DNA of 64,000 nucleotides from Endozoicomonas sp. GU-1 (GTDB lineage Bacteria; Pseudomonadota; Gammaproteobacteria; Pseudomonadales; Endozoicomonadaceae): NCBI RefSeq assembly GCF_027366395.1, contig NZ_CP114771.1, positions 1,798,001 to 1,862,000 of the forward strand, read 5' to 3'. Shown piece by piece: positions 40,894 to 50,810 of this stretch (position 1 is its first letter; each line of letters starts with the position of its first letter). The notes under the pieces were generated by a model. It saw only the letters and a program-made list of their open reading frames with translations, ran no database searches and was not told where the DNA came from. The position numbers and the translations under genes were made by a program.

Positions 40894-43259
40894 TTGAAAG
40901 CGACAGCATTAACCTACTCTCACCCGAAACCTGTTTTCCGGGTCGGTCAACAAACCGGTTCCAACGGGATTCCTGCCCCCTCCGGCAGCACATTTATCGG
41001 TAAAAGAATTTCAAATCATCAGTCTCACAGAAGGAGAACCACTGCCCCGGATGCAGGCAAATGGATTGAGGATGCCTTTTGGAAAAGAAAACCATTAAAC
41101 GGGCGTCAAGTGACCTCGGCGGTGGTGCTGCAAGCTTATTATAAATATGACAAGAGCTCTCTGAGGCCTGGCCTCTTCCTGCAAAAACTTTGCTTGCAGA
41201 ACATTCTACATGGCAATAAAAAGATTACCGCGGATCAGGTCATGCAAGAACTCAACCGGGAACCCGTGCAAAGCAACAAGCAGGCATTGGCGATAGCACG
41301 CTTCAAAGCGGAATGTTGCCTGAAGGGTCTGTTGTTGAATAACCGGGAGGTCACACCGGAAGCAGTGGTTGAAGGTTATCAGGCGGCCAATGCCACACTG
41401 GAGCTAGCCCGTTTCAAGCAGGAATGTTGCCTGAACCACCTGCCGTTAAATGGCAGGGAAGTCACACCGGATGAGGTGGTTAGAGTTTCCCGGATAGTCC
41501 GGAAGGCAGACTGGGGATAGCGCGTTTCAATGAAAAATATTACCTGAGTGGGCTGGCGCTGGATAACCAGCAAGTCACGCCGGATACAGTGGCCAGAGGT
41601 TATCTGGCCATCAATGCAATACTGGAGCTGGCGCGCTTCAAAGAGACATGTTACCTGAAAGGCCTGCCGTTGAATGGCCAGCAGGTCACACCGGACGAGG
41701 TGATTAAGGATTATGAGACAGCCGGTGCCGTACTGGAGCTGGCACGTTTCAAAGCGGAATGTTACCTGAAGGGCTTGTCTTTAAATGGCCAGCAGGTTGC
41801 ATCGGGGACAATAGCCAGGGATCTTCAGGCAGCCAATACGACACTGGACCTGGCACGCTTCAAAGAGGATTGTTGTTTCAGGGGGCTGACGCTGAATGGC
41901 CAGCAGGTCACACCGGATGCGGTGGTTAAGGATTTTCGGGCTGCCAGGGCAACTCTGGAGCTGGTGCGCTTCAAAGCGGAATGTTGTCTGAAAGGTCTGC
42001 CGTTGCATGGCCATCATGTCACCCCGGATGAGGTGGACAAGGAGTTCCCGGACAGCCCGGCAGGCAAACTGGGCAAAGCACGCTTCAAAGAGGCATGTTG
42101 CCTGAGGGGCCTCCTGTTGCATGGCCAGCAGGTCACACCGGATGAGGTGGCCAGGGACTTTCAGGAAATCAGGGCACCACTGGAATTAGTGCGCTTCCAA
42201 GCCGAATGTTGCCTGAAAAACCTGCCATTGAATGGCCAGCCAGTCACACCGGATGCGGTGGTTAAGGACTTTCAGGCCGCCAAATTAATACTGGAACTGG
42301 CCAACTTTAAGGGGCAATGTTGCCTTTTGGGCCTGGCATTGAATGGTCAGCCGGTCAAACCGGATTCAGTGGTTAAGGATTATCAGTCCGCCAGGGCCCC
42401 ACTGGAACTGGCACGCTTCAAAGCAGAGTGTTGCCTGAGGGGCCAGCTGTTGAATGGCCATAAAGTTGCACCGGATGAGGTGATGAAGGATTTCCCGGAA
42501 TGTCCGGAAGGCAAACTGGGGGCATTGCACTTTAAAGAGCAATGCTGCCTGAATGGCCTGGCGTTGAATGGCCAGCAGGTCATGCCGGATGAGGTGGTTA
42601 AGGATTTTCAGACAGCCAGGTCGACACTGGAGCTGGCACGTTTCAAAGCGGAATGTTGCCTGAGGGGGCTGTTGTTGAATGGCCAGGAGGTCACACCGGA
42701 TGAGGTGGTCAAGGGTTTCCCGGTGAGTCCGGATGGCAAACTGAGAATGGCGTATTTCAAAGCGGAATGCTGCCTGAGGGGCTTACCGTTGGGTGGCCAG
42801 CAGGTTGCACCGGATACAGTGATTAAGCACTATCAGGCACTTCAGGCCAAACTGGAGTTATCGTACTTCAGAGCGGCATGTTACCTGAAAGGCCTGCCGT
42901 TGAGTGGCCAGCAGTTCACACCGGATGAGCTGGACAAGCAATTCCCGAATAGTCTGGAAGGTAAACTGGGGATAGTTCGCTTCAAAAACGCCTGTTTCCT
43001 GCGGCATCTCCCGTTGAATGGCCAGCTGGTGACACCGGATGAGCTGGTTAAGGGTTACCGGGCCGTCAGGGCAACCCGGGAGCTGGCACACTTCAAGGCG
43101 GAATTTTGCCTGAGGGGCCTGCCGTTGAATGGCCAGCTGGTCACACCAAATGAGGTGGTTAAGGAATACGAACGGGGAGGCTGGTTAGATGACCGGGATT
43201 TTTTTTATTATCATCTGCCATTGCCTGCAAAATCTGAGTTATTTTTAAGTATTTCATGA
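40894..43259 (+). pseudogene. Large 37-residue Cys-Cys tandem-repeat protein, frameshifted as sequenced
   Basis: This is the longest member of an unrecognised family. After an N-terminal domain (IEDAFWKRKPLNGRQVTSA) come about seventeen repeats of 37-38 residues with the pattern ARFKAECCLKGLPLNGQQVT followed by PDEVVKDFQ. Two spacer types alternate irregularly, one ending ATLEL and one FPxSPxGKLG. The C-terminal cap starts EYERGGW. The frame breaks once near 41485: the first part ends at 41520 and the remainder is open to 43259. One extra base restores VTPDEVVR then FPDSPEGRLGIARF. The likely start is TTG 40894 by comparison with paralogues. Each repeat probably forms a helical pair, somewhat like Sel1 or TPR solenoids. 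No signal peptide is seen. Confidence 0.75.
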
Positions 43260-43425
43260 TTTCATGAACATAACGCCAGTTAAGATACTTATAGAAATAG
43301 ACTGCCGTTCATTAACCACGTTTTGCTGCAACAAAGAGTGGCATGTTTGATAGCCTCCCCCAACATAAATGGAACCTGACAGTTATATTGAGGTCAAATG
43401 TCGTTATTTGTATCAGGGGTTTATT

Positions 43426-44448
43426 TTGCAAGCAACAGCCTCAGCTTACTATCACCCGGGGCCTGCCAGCCGGGTTGATCAACAAGCCGGTGCAAGCCGG
43501 TTTCCTGACCGCTTCGAAAGTACCTTTAACGGTAAAAGAGTCACCAGCCATCTGTATTATGTAGGTACCGCCATTCCCCTGGATGGCAAAGATGTTGAGG
43601 ATGCCTTTTGGGAAAAAAAACCATTACAAAAACGTAAAGTAACCCCGGCTGATGTGCTTACGGTATACGGAATGGACAGCAGTTCTCTGAGAAGCGGCTT
43701 CTTCCTGCAAAAGCTCTGCTTACGGAACATGCGATTTAACAGAAGAAAGATTACTCCGGATCAGGTCATTCAGGAATTCACCCGGATGCCAGACCGAAAT
43801 CATAAATACAAATTAGCGATAGCGCGCTTTCTGGATCAATGTTGCCTCAGAAGACTGCCGTTGCATGGTCAACAGGTCACACCGGATGCGGTGGTTAGGG
43901 GTTATCAGGCAACCGGGGCAGCAGTGTCGCTGGCGCGCTTCATAGCGGAATGTTGCCTGCGGAGGCGGCCACTGAATGGCCAGCCGATCACTCCGGATAT
44001 GGTGGTTCAGTGTTTTCTGGCCACTTGGGAACCCCTGGGGCTGGCACGCTTCAAAGCAGAATGTTGCCTGAGGAGGCTCCCACTGAATGGTTGGCCGGTC
44101 ACTCCGGATGCGGTGGTTAGAGATTTCCGGGCCATCGGGGCCAGATTGGAGGAGGCACGCTTCAAGGCAGAATGTTGCCTGAGAGATCTGCCCTTGAATG
44201 GCCAGACGATCACTCCGGATGAGGTGGTTAAGAATTATCAGTCACTCGAGGCAACACTGGAACTGGCACGCTTCAAAGAGGCATGTTGCCTGAGAAATCT
44301 GCCGTTGAATGGCCAGCCGGTCACTCCGGATGCGGTGTTCAGGGAATATGAACGGGGTGGCTGGTGGCGCGAAAGAAATATTTTTTGTACTCACCTTGGA
44401 TTGAGTGCAGGAGAGTCGAAAATTCCTGCCCGGATAACAAGGAGGTAA
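43426..44448 (+). CDS. 37-residue Cys-Cys tandem-repeat protein, third paralogue
   Basis: The 340-residue protein has the same layout as its neighbours: N-terminal domain (VEDAFWEKKPLQKRKVTPAD, GFFLQKLCLRNMRFNRRK), about six repeats such as ARFKAECCLRRLPLNGWPVT, and the C-terminal cap EYERGGWWRERN. The start is inferred as TTG 43426 (LQATASAYYHPGPAS), after AGGGGTTTATT. A longer in-frame ATG at 43369 lies inside sequence that is conserved as a leader upstream of the paralogues. Vicinal Cys pairs recur in most repeats, which could bind metal or form disulfides. Function is unknown. Confidence 0.75.
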   Translation: MQATASAYYHPGPASRVDQQAGASRFPDRFESTFNGKRVTSHLYYVGTAIPLDGKDVEDAFWEKKPLQKRKVTPADVLTVYGMDSSSLRSGFFLQKLCLRNMRFNRRKITPDQVIQEFTRMPDRNHKYKLAIARFLDQCCLRRLPLHGQQVTPDAVVRGYQATGAAVSLARFIAECCLRRRPLNGQPITPDMVVQCFLATWEPLGLARFKAECCLRRLPLNGWPVTPDAVVRDFRAIGARLEEARFKAECCLRDLPLNGQTITPDEVVKNYQSLEATLELARFKEACCLRNLPLNGQPVTPDAVFREYERGGWWRERNIFCTHLGLSAGESKIPARITRR

Positions 44449-44464
44449 TCAGAAGCGTTTAGTT

Positions 44465-45400
44465 TTAACCACCAGCAAAAGCACTCCTGCCTGTTCCAAC
44501 ATTACCTGTCCTGCTTTTAAGGGAAGGCAGTGTTGCATAGGAATCTTTATCGCTGACCAGCATATAAACACCACTGGGCCTTATTCCCGTTCGCCTGGCG
44601 TAGGCTTTCACGGAAGGGTAGTTGATTCCTGTGTCCGGATTATAACAACTGCCATCTGGCCGCTGCATAATATAGTGATCCCGCCGGACTTTGAGACCAT
44701 GATCATCCAGACCAAGCATGGAGTAATTGCAAACATGTACCAGCAGCCGCTCATTCTGGCACAACCTCGGCGGTGAAGTGCGATGCACCGGACAATATTG
44801 TTTAATTTCTCTCCAGTTGACAGGATCTCTCTGCCCGAAATACCACTCGGTAAGCCATGATGAGCAATATAAGCGACTATCCAGCCCAAGCAGTCTGGCA
44901 GCATTCCTGATACCCACCGGGCCAGAAGCAGGGCCGTTATTCAGGTCTCCCAGCAGATCAGGCTGCAACTCCCCATCACCACTGACCAGTCTGCCGGTAA
45001 TTGCATAAATCGCTGCCTCAGCACTGCTGTCCAGAATGGACTGGCCATTAAATTGATAGAGTCTATTGCTGGGTATTTGATGTATACCAAGCTCATAAGC
45101 TGCCTGCTGCAGGCACCTTGCCGCACAGCTATTGTTGTACTGTTGCTTTGGTAAGGTATCGAAGTGATTTGCACCAACCAATGTTACGCGCCTGCTGCCC
45201 AGGTAAGACTTGATAAATCTGGCATCACGCAAATCCCAGATTTGCCTGACCACATCGGATTCCGGCACCGTCACTTTCCAGCGAAACAGCCAATAGGCAA
45301 ACCCTTTAAGCCTGCCCAATCCCTTCCCGGTATTGTAGATACAGGATGCAGCATCACGACCGGAAAACTGCACATAACCTTCACTGATAGCAACACCCAT
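44465..45400 (-). CDS. Putative papain-like cysteine protease
   Basis: I do not recognise a named family, but the 311-residue protein has the hallmarks of a papain-fold cysteine protease. A Cys begins a helix in YNNSCAARCLQQAAYELG (Cys 92), and a His precedes a strand in DHYIMQRPDG (His 242). Asp/Asn residues follow in SCYNPDTG as possible third members. No signal peptide or membrane helix is evident. ATG 45400 has AGGGAAG before it. It converges on the repeat-protein gene with only a 16-base gap and sits at the right border of the accessory island. A role as a secreted enzyme acting in a host is possible but unproven; a transglutaminase-like activity cannot be excluded. Confidence 0.6.
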   Translation of the reverse strand: MGVAISEGYVQFSGRDAASCIYNTGKGLGRLKGFAYWLFRWKVTVPESDVVRQIWDLRDARFIKSYLGSRRVTLVGANHFDTLPKQQYNNSCAARCLQQAAYELGIHQIPSNRLYQFNGQSILDSSAEAAIYAITGRLVSGDGELQPDLLGDLNNGPASGPVGIRNAARLLGLDSRLYCSSWLTEWYFGQRDPVNWREIKQYCPVHRTSPPRLCQNERLLVHVCNYSMLGLDDHGLKVRRDHYIMQRPDGSCYNPDTGINYPSVKAYARRTGIRPSGVYMLVSDKDSYATLPSLKSRTGNVGTGRSAFAGG

Positions 45401-45690
45401 ATTTTCTTCCCTGAATAGCTGTTACAACCCAACAATGGTTGAGAATTGGAATATCTTACTTTGTCATTACCAAAACTGGAGTGACGAAGCAGCAAGCAAA
45501 ACTGACAATTCATACCATTTAACCTGATCGATCTCCCTCCGGGACATGATTAACCATCGGCTCCGCTGGGTATGCATTACGATCACAGATAAATAAATTC
45601 GAACCAACAATAACCATCACCTATAGTGTCGATTCCATGGCCTGTGTACAATCGAAGCTATTAACAAAGCCCCCTGGCCCACGACTGCAA

Positions 45691-47670
45691 ATGATGACTT
45701 ATACAACCGCTCTGAGTAACAGCCTGCCCCGAAAGCTGGCAGCCATTGCTATCGCTGCGCTGATTCCTGCACTGATGACTGCCTGCTCATCACAGCCCAA
45801 AAGCCCACTTGTGCCAATCGCAAAATCGATCAAAAGCCTCGACCAGCGGCTGGCCGAGGCAGTGCGACTCAGTTACCCGGAGCGAGCCACCCGGACGCTT
45901 GCCATCACCAGAGAGCTGATGAGTAAGGAACCGACCCGCACACAGCAGATTCTGGATCAAATGCCGTACCAGCAACTGCCAAAGCCAATCCAGGCGGAAC
46001 TGGCGGTTCAGCAGGCTCAGATTGCCCAGATCAACAGTCAGGACTGGGCGGTGTTTGAGTGGCTTGATCGCGAGGCGGTTATTGTCAGTAACAGCACCGC
46101 CATTAATGCCCGGGCGCACACTCTGAAAGCACTGGCCTATGCCAGATTTGGTGAATATCAGGCTTCCCTGGATGAGTGGCTGCTGGCTGGCCCCTACCTG
46201 ACAGAAGCAGAACGTGAACCCCATTACGACAGTTTCTGGCAGACACTCCTGCATGTCCCGGCAGAGCGCCTCAACAGCCTGCTTCAACAGGAAAAGTCAC
46301 AAAAACTGAAAGGTTGGTTGGCCCTGGCCATAATCTATCAAACTGGTCGCAGCCTGGATCAGCAACTGGCCGGACTTGAACAGTGGAAGCGGGACTGGTC
46401 ATCCCATCCGGCGCACAAGTATCTGCCCGGGGACTTTGAAACCCTGAAGAGCAGCTCAACCAGGCGTCCTGACAAAATCGCTCTTCTACTGCCCCTGTCC
46501 GGAAGGCTGAGCAAGGTCGGTGAAGCCCTTAGAGACGGCCTGCTGGCCTCTCACTATGAAGCCGTGGGGTCCGGAGAACCTCTCCCGGAACTTCAGTTTT
46601 ATAATACCCAGGACACCGATATCAACGATCTGGCCACCCGGGCCATTGAGGAGGGAGCACAGCTGATTATTGGCCCTCTGAGTAAAAGCCGGGTAAAAGC
46701 GATCAACAGTGATATTACCAACCGTATCCCGGTTCTGGCGCTGAACTATATTGAGGACGCCGCCGACCCGCTGTCCGTTGATGGCGCATCGGCAACACCG
46801 GCCGGGTATCGTGCAGGTCTCTACCAATTCGGGCTCTCGGCAGAAGATGAAGCCATTATGGCCGCTGAACGAGGCAAACTGGATGGACACAGGACGGCCA
46901 TTATCATTACGCCGAACACCGAGTGGGGCAAGAAAATCAACGCCACTTTTGCCGCCCGATGGGCAGAGCTCGGCGGTGAAGTTGTCGGCTCCGGCGAATT
47001 TGACCCGCGAACCCAGTTCAGTGCCCTGGCCGGCAGCCTGTTGCACACCGATCAAAGCGAAGCGAGAGCCAGACAGCTGAAACGTGTCCTGGGCGAAAAA
47101 CTGGGATTTCAGGCTCGTCGACGCCAGGACGTGGACATGGTCTTTATTGGTGCCAGCCCCCAGGAAGCAAGACAGATCAAACCTGCCCTGGCCTATCAAT
47201 ACGCTCGCAATATTCCGGTCTATGCAACATCCAGCGCATTTTCAGGCATCACCAATACCAGTCAGGATCAGGATATGGACGGTATTCGGGTTCCTGTTAT
47301 GCCGTGGTTAATTCCCGGAACACCAGACCCGCTGGAACAACAGATCAATACCCTGTGGCAACAATCCAAAGGCCAACTGGGCACACTTTACGCGCTGGGT
47401 GCCGATGCCTACAGGCTCTACCCAAGACTCCAGCAACTGGCAAACCTGCAAGGCAGCCAACTGCAGGGAATGACCGGATCATTGAGTATTGCTCCGAGTG
47501 GCAAAGTCCGTCGTGAACTCTCGTGGCAAATATTCAGGAATGGCCGACTCACGCCACTCCCTATCGTGAAGCCCAAAACCCCGGAACGTGTCACCTCTGT
47601 GAAAAACAGAGTGACCAAACCAGCAACCACCACTACTTCCCCACTCTATGCCCTGGAAGCTCAACCTTAG
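45691..47670 (+). CDS. lpoA: Penicillin-binding protein activator LpoA
   Basis: LpoA is an outer-membrane lipoprotein that activates PBP1A from outside the peptidoglycan layer. The protein has a signal ending in lipobox LMTAC, an N-terminal helical TPR-like domain to about residue 250, and a C-terminal periplasmic-binding-protein-like domain beginning KIALLLPLSGRLSKVGEALR. The start ATG 45691 gives a normal leader; ATG 45637 is an in-frame alternative adding 18 residues. It heads the lpoA-yraN-gmhA-dolP run and overlaps yraN by 23 bases. Its usual neighbour rsmI is displaced by the island. Confidence 0.94.
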   Translation: MMTYTTALSNSLPRKLAAIAIAALIPALMTACSSQPKSPLVPIAKSIKSLDQRLAEAVRLSYPERATRTLAITRELMSKEPTRTQQILDQMPYQQLPKPIQAELAVQQAQIAQINSQDWAVFEWLDREAVIVSNSTAINARAHTLKALAYARFGEYQASLDEWLLAGPYLTEAEREPHYDSFWQTLLHVPAERLNSLLQQEKSQKLKGWLALAIIYQTGRSLDQQLAGLEQWKRDWSSHPAHKYLPGDFETLKSSSTRRPDKIALLLPLSGRLSKVGEALRDGLLASHYEAVGSGEPLPELQFYNTQDTDINDLATRAIEEGAQLIIGPLSKSRVKAINSDITNRIPVLALNYIEDAADPLSVDGASATPAGYRAGLYQFGLSAEDEAIMAAERGKLDGHRTAIIITPNTEWGKKINATFAARWAELGGEVVGSGEFDPRTQFSALAGSLLHTDQSEARARQLKRVLGEKLGFQARRRQDVDMVFIGASPQEARQIKPALAYQYARNIPVYATSSAFSGITNTSQDQDMDGIRVPVMPWLIPGTPDPLEQQINTLWQQSKGQLGTLYALGADAYRLYPRLQQLANLQGSQLQGMTGSLSIAPSGKVRRELSWQIFRNGRLTPLPIVKPKTPERVTSVKNRVTKPATTTTSPLYALEAQP

Positions 47671-48022
47671 TAGCAGAAAGGGTGCCGAGGCAGAAAAAAG
47701 CGCCCTGTTGTTTTTGCAGCAGCAGGGACTGACGCTTTTGCATAGAAACTTTGCCTGCAAAGCCGGTGAAGTGGATTTGATTATGCTGGACCATGCCACC
47801 CTGGTTTTTGTCGAAGTTCGCTCCCGAAGCCATGTCCAATTCGGTAATGCCGCCAGCTCAATTGACCGAACCAAGCAACAGAAAATTCGCAAGACCGCCG
47901 CCGTTTATTTGCAAAAATACCGCCAGCACAGCCACAGGATCTGTCGATTTGATGCAATATCCATTGACAATCATGACGGCACAGGGCAAAACAGCTTAAA
48001 ATGGATTAAAAGTGCTTTTTAA
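47648..48022 (+). CDS. yraN: UPF0102 family protein YraN
   Basis: This 124-residue protein belongs to the YraN family, with an endonuclease-like fold of unknown cellular role. The family motifs are GAEAEKSALLFLQQQGL, NFACKAGEVDLIMLD and LVFVEVRSR, in which the Glu, Asp and Glu-x-Arg match nuclease-like active-site positions. It starts within the end of lpoA, which indicates translational coupling. Confidence 0.92.
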   Translation: MPWKLNLSSRKGAEAEKSALLFLQQQGLTLLHRNFACKAGEVDLIMLDHATLVFVEVRSRSHVQFGNAASSIDRTKQQKIRKTAAVYLQKYRQHSHRICRFDAISIDNHDGTGQNSLKWIKSAF

Positions 48023-48649
<627 letters not shown>

Positions 48650-48651
48650 CC

Positions 48652-48864
48652 TGGGAGGCTGACTGAGAATAGCGCCCGTAGCGAGGATGGCAGAAAATTG
48701 AGGATAAAAAGTCGGAAATTTTTAGTGAATAGTGGTTCTATTTGCTAAAAATTTCCGACTTTTTAGACCAATTTGCTGCCACCGCACGACTGCATGGATG
48801 CAGGAGCTAGAGCAACGCAGGAGCAGTTGCCGGTAGGGCAGTCTATTCTCGGTCAGCCTCCTAG
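48652..48864. repeat. Palindromic MITE-like element, copy B
   Basis: This copy matches copy A at 6163-6374 over the outer regions (GAATAGCGCCCGTAGCGAGG on the left, and the segment with GGAGCAGTTGCCGGTAGGGC on the right). Its inner arms are a perfect 20-bp inverted repeat (AAAAAGTCGGAAATTTTTAG and its complement), different in sequence from the inner arms of copy A. The terminal repeats also differ from copy A in compensating fashion (GGCTGAC here, GCCTGTCC there). It separates gmhA from dolP. Confidence 0.85.
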
Positions 48865-48899
48865 CAAACCTTAATTTTTCACTCTGCATGAGGGTCATC

Positions 48900-49484
48900 A
48901 TGAAACCTATCGGCATTGCGCTCTCCACCTGTCTGCTCACCGGATTACTGACCTTGTTAAGTGGTTGCGCCGCGCTGGTTGACTCCGTTAACGAAGAGCC
49001 TGTCAACATTGATAACAGCAAACGGACCTGGGGGTCCTGGGTAGATGACCAGACCATTGAAACCGTCACTGCCGTGAACATTAACAAGGCAGATCCGGCC
49101 CTGAGAGGGTCAAGAGTCAAGGTGATCAGCTTTAACGGTACTGTCTTGCTTATTGGCCAGGTTCCCAACGCCAACCTGAAAAGGCTGGCTGGTCAGACAG
49201 CACAGAGGGTGGAAAAGGTCCGTCAAGTCTACAATGAGCTGGAAATTGGCCCAAACGCCGATATCCTGGTGCAAAGTAACGACAGCTGGTTAACCACCAA
49301 AATCAAAACCTCAATGGTGACCAATGAAGCCGTTGTCGCTGACAGAATCAAAATCAATACAGAACAGGGAACCGTGTATCTGATGGGACTCATTACTCCC
49401 AAAATGGCACAGGAGGCCGTATCGATTGCCGCCAATACCTACGGAGTGTCTCGCGTTGTAAAGGTGTTTGAGTACGTTCAATAA
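48900..49484 (+). CDS. dolP: Outer membrane BON-domain lipoprotein DolP (YraP)
   Basis: DolP is a dual-BON lipoprotein that supports outer-membrane integrity and the BAM complex. The 194-residue product has lipobox LLSGC at about residue 23-27, a first BON domain around GSRVKVISFNGTVLLIGQVP and a second around VADRIKINTEQGTVYLMGLI. ATG 48900 has GAGGG five bases upstream and is preferred to ATG 48888. The spacing from gmhA is enlarged by the palindromic element. Confidence 0.93.
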   Translation: MKPIGIALSTCLLTGLLTLLSGCAALVDSVNEEPVNIDNSKRTWGSWVDDQTIETVTAVNINKADPALRGSRVKVISFNGTVLLIGQVPNANLKRLAGQTAQRVEKVRQVYNELEIGPNADILVQSNDSWLTTKIKTSMVTNEAVVADRIKINTEQGTVYLMGLITPKMAQEAVSIAANTYGVSRVVKVFEYVQ

Positions 49485-49493
49485 TCAAGAGAA

Positions 49494-49526
49494 ATACCAA
49501 TCGAACTTTCGATTGGTATGTTTTTT
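49494..49526 (+). terminator. Rho-independent terminator after dolP
   Basis: A 12-bp perfect stem ATACCAATCGAA / TTCGATTGGTAT is followed by G and six T residues, ten bases after the dolP stop. It closes the lpoA-yraN-gmhA-dolP run. Confidence 0.9.
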
Positions 49527-49563
49527 GAGGAGCTGGAAGCCGGTCAACACAACTGATACCCGC

Positions 49564-50478
49564 TTATCGAATTGCACCGTAAGAAGCATTTTGACCAGCA
49601 CGCAGCGATGAACATTCACTGGATGAATGGATTTTTCTTTCTCTTATGGCTTTTTCTATCATTTCCACAGTTTCTTTGTCTCCGCGATTGACTATGGCGG
49701 CACTAAGAGGTGCCTTGGTGAAAGAATAACGCCCCAAGTTCAATATTTTCAATTTTTTCTCTGGGTCTGCTCCATTAGCTAATAAGAGTCTGACAATCTC
49801 ATTGCTAATCAGTAGCCGGGCCACCTCATCATTATCCTCCTGAACTGCAAAATAGAGCGGCGTAGTCCCCTTATAAGTAGCCACGTTAACATCAGCCCCT
49901 TTGTCGATCAGCAGCCGGATCAGCTCAACATGCCCTTTTTCCGCAGCACTAGAGAGTGGTGTGAACCCCTTTTTAGTTTTCAGGCTAACATCAGCCCCTT
50001 TGTAGATCAGCAGACGGGACAGCTCAACATACCCTTTTGTCGCAGCATCATAGAGCGGCGTGAACCCTTTGTTACCAGTCTGGTTAACACAAGCCCCGTT
50101 GCCGATCAGCAGCTGGGCCAGCTCAACATGACCTGCTTGCACAGCATACCTGAGCGGCGTGAACCCATCTTTAGTGACATAGTCAACATAAGCCCCTTGA
50201 TTAATCAGTAGTCGAGCCAGCTCAACATGACTTCCAGCAACTGCAATAACCAGCAAGGAAACGATATCCCCGGTTTTTTTGGATCGGTAATCCTGGTAAA
50301 CAATAGATCTGTGCTTTTGCAGTTCTTTATCCAGACGGCCGATATCTCCGACCCTGCAGGCCGCCAGTGGTTCGGGCTCATTGTAGGGATTGGCACAGCT
50401 TGCTCTGGAATTGGCAGAACCGGGTTGATCAAATCGCTGATAGGAGGACAATCCAAAAAACCTGCTAATTGATTCCAT
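49564..50478 (-). CDS. Ankyrin-repeat protein
   Basis: The 304-residue protein contains five consecutive ankyrin repeats in its middle, for example GFTPLRYAVQAGHVELAQLL and GADVNVATYKGTTPLYFAV. The N-terminal 60 residues are Ser/Asn/Pro-rich and the C-terminal tail is basic then Ser-rich. Ankyrin arrays bind proteins and are common in bacteria that live with eukaryotes. No signal peptide or membrane segment is present. It faces dolP across a terminator and is the first gene of the second accessory block. Its partner is unknown. Confidence 0.88.
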   Translation of the reverse strand: MESISRFFGLSSYQRFDQPGSANSRASCANPYNEPEPLAACRVGDIGRLDKELQKHRSIVYQDYRSKKTGDIVSLLVIAVAGSHVELARLLINQGAYVDYVTKDGFTPLRYAVQAGHVELAQLLIGNGACVNQTGNKGFTPLYDAATKGYVELSRLLIYKGADVSLKTKKGFTPLSSAAEKGHVELIRLLIDKGADVNVATYKGTTPLYFAVQEDNDEVARLLISNEIVRLLLANGADPEKKLKILNLGRYSFTKAPLSAAIVNRGDKETVEMIEKAIRERKIHSSSECSSLRAGQNASYGAIR

Positions 50479-50810
50479 AGATCACCGCATTGTTTGGGCT
50501 GGTGCAGAAAAATGAGACATTGGGCAAGGGAGCCAGAGAAGCATTGCCAACAGTCATTTGAGCACCTCTTCAACTGATGAATTGATATGTGGCATGGACC
50601 AGGAGGCTGATCATCGGCTTTAGATGCTTTTGTAGAAAAATGAAAACAGCAACCACCGATCAACCCCAGACCAGATGGTGGACTACACGTTGGCTTAAAT
50701 AGTTCTATAACAAAAGGAAATTCAAACAGGCGGGAGATAGCCATTGAATTCTATGATAAGGCAATGCGGGAACCGGGAGGCTGTCGAAAACAGTCTCCCG
50801 AGTATCACAG
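50479..50810. other. Gene-free interval upstream of the ankyrin gene
   Basis: A minus-strand frame of 179 codons (50205-50744) crosses this stretch, but half of it lies over the ankyrin gene in another frame and it is Cys/Pro-rich with no domain. I treat it as chance. No repeat or RNA is evident. The ankyrin promoter should lie here. Confidence 0.4.

Noticed and set aside
40894-44448. CRISPR array or DNA satellite in the repeat region
   Set aside because: The 111-114-base periodicity follows codon frame and encodes a repeated peptide with no unique spacers, so it is protein repeat coding sequence.
50205-50744. 179-codon minus-strand frame
   Set aside because: It overlaps the ankyrin coding region in another frame and is rich in Cys and Pro without a domain.
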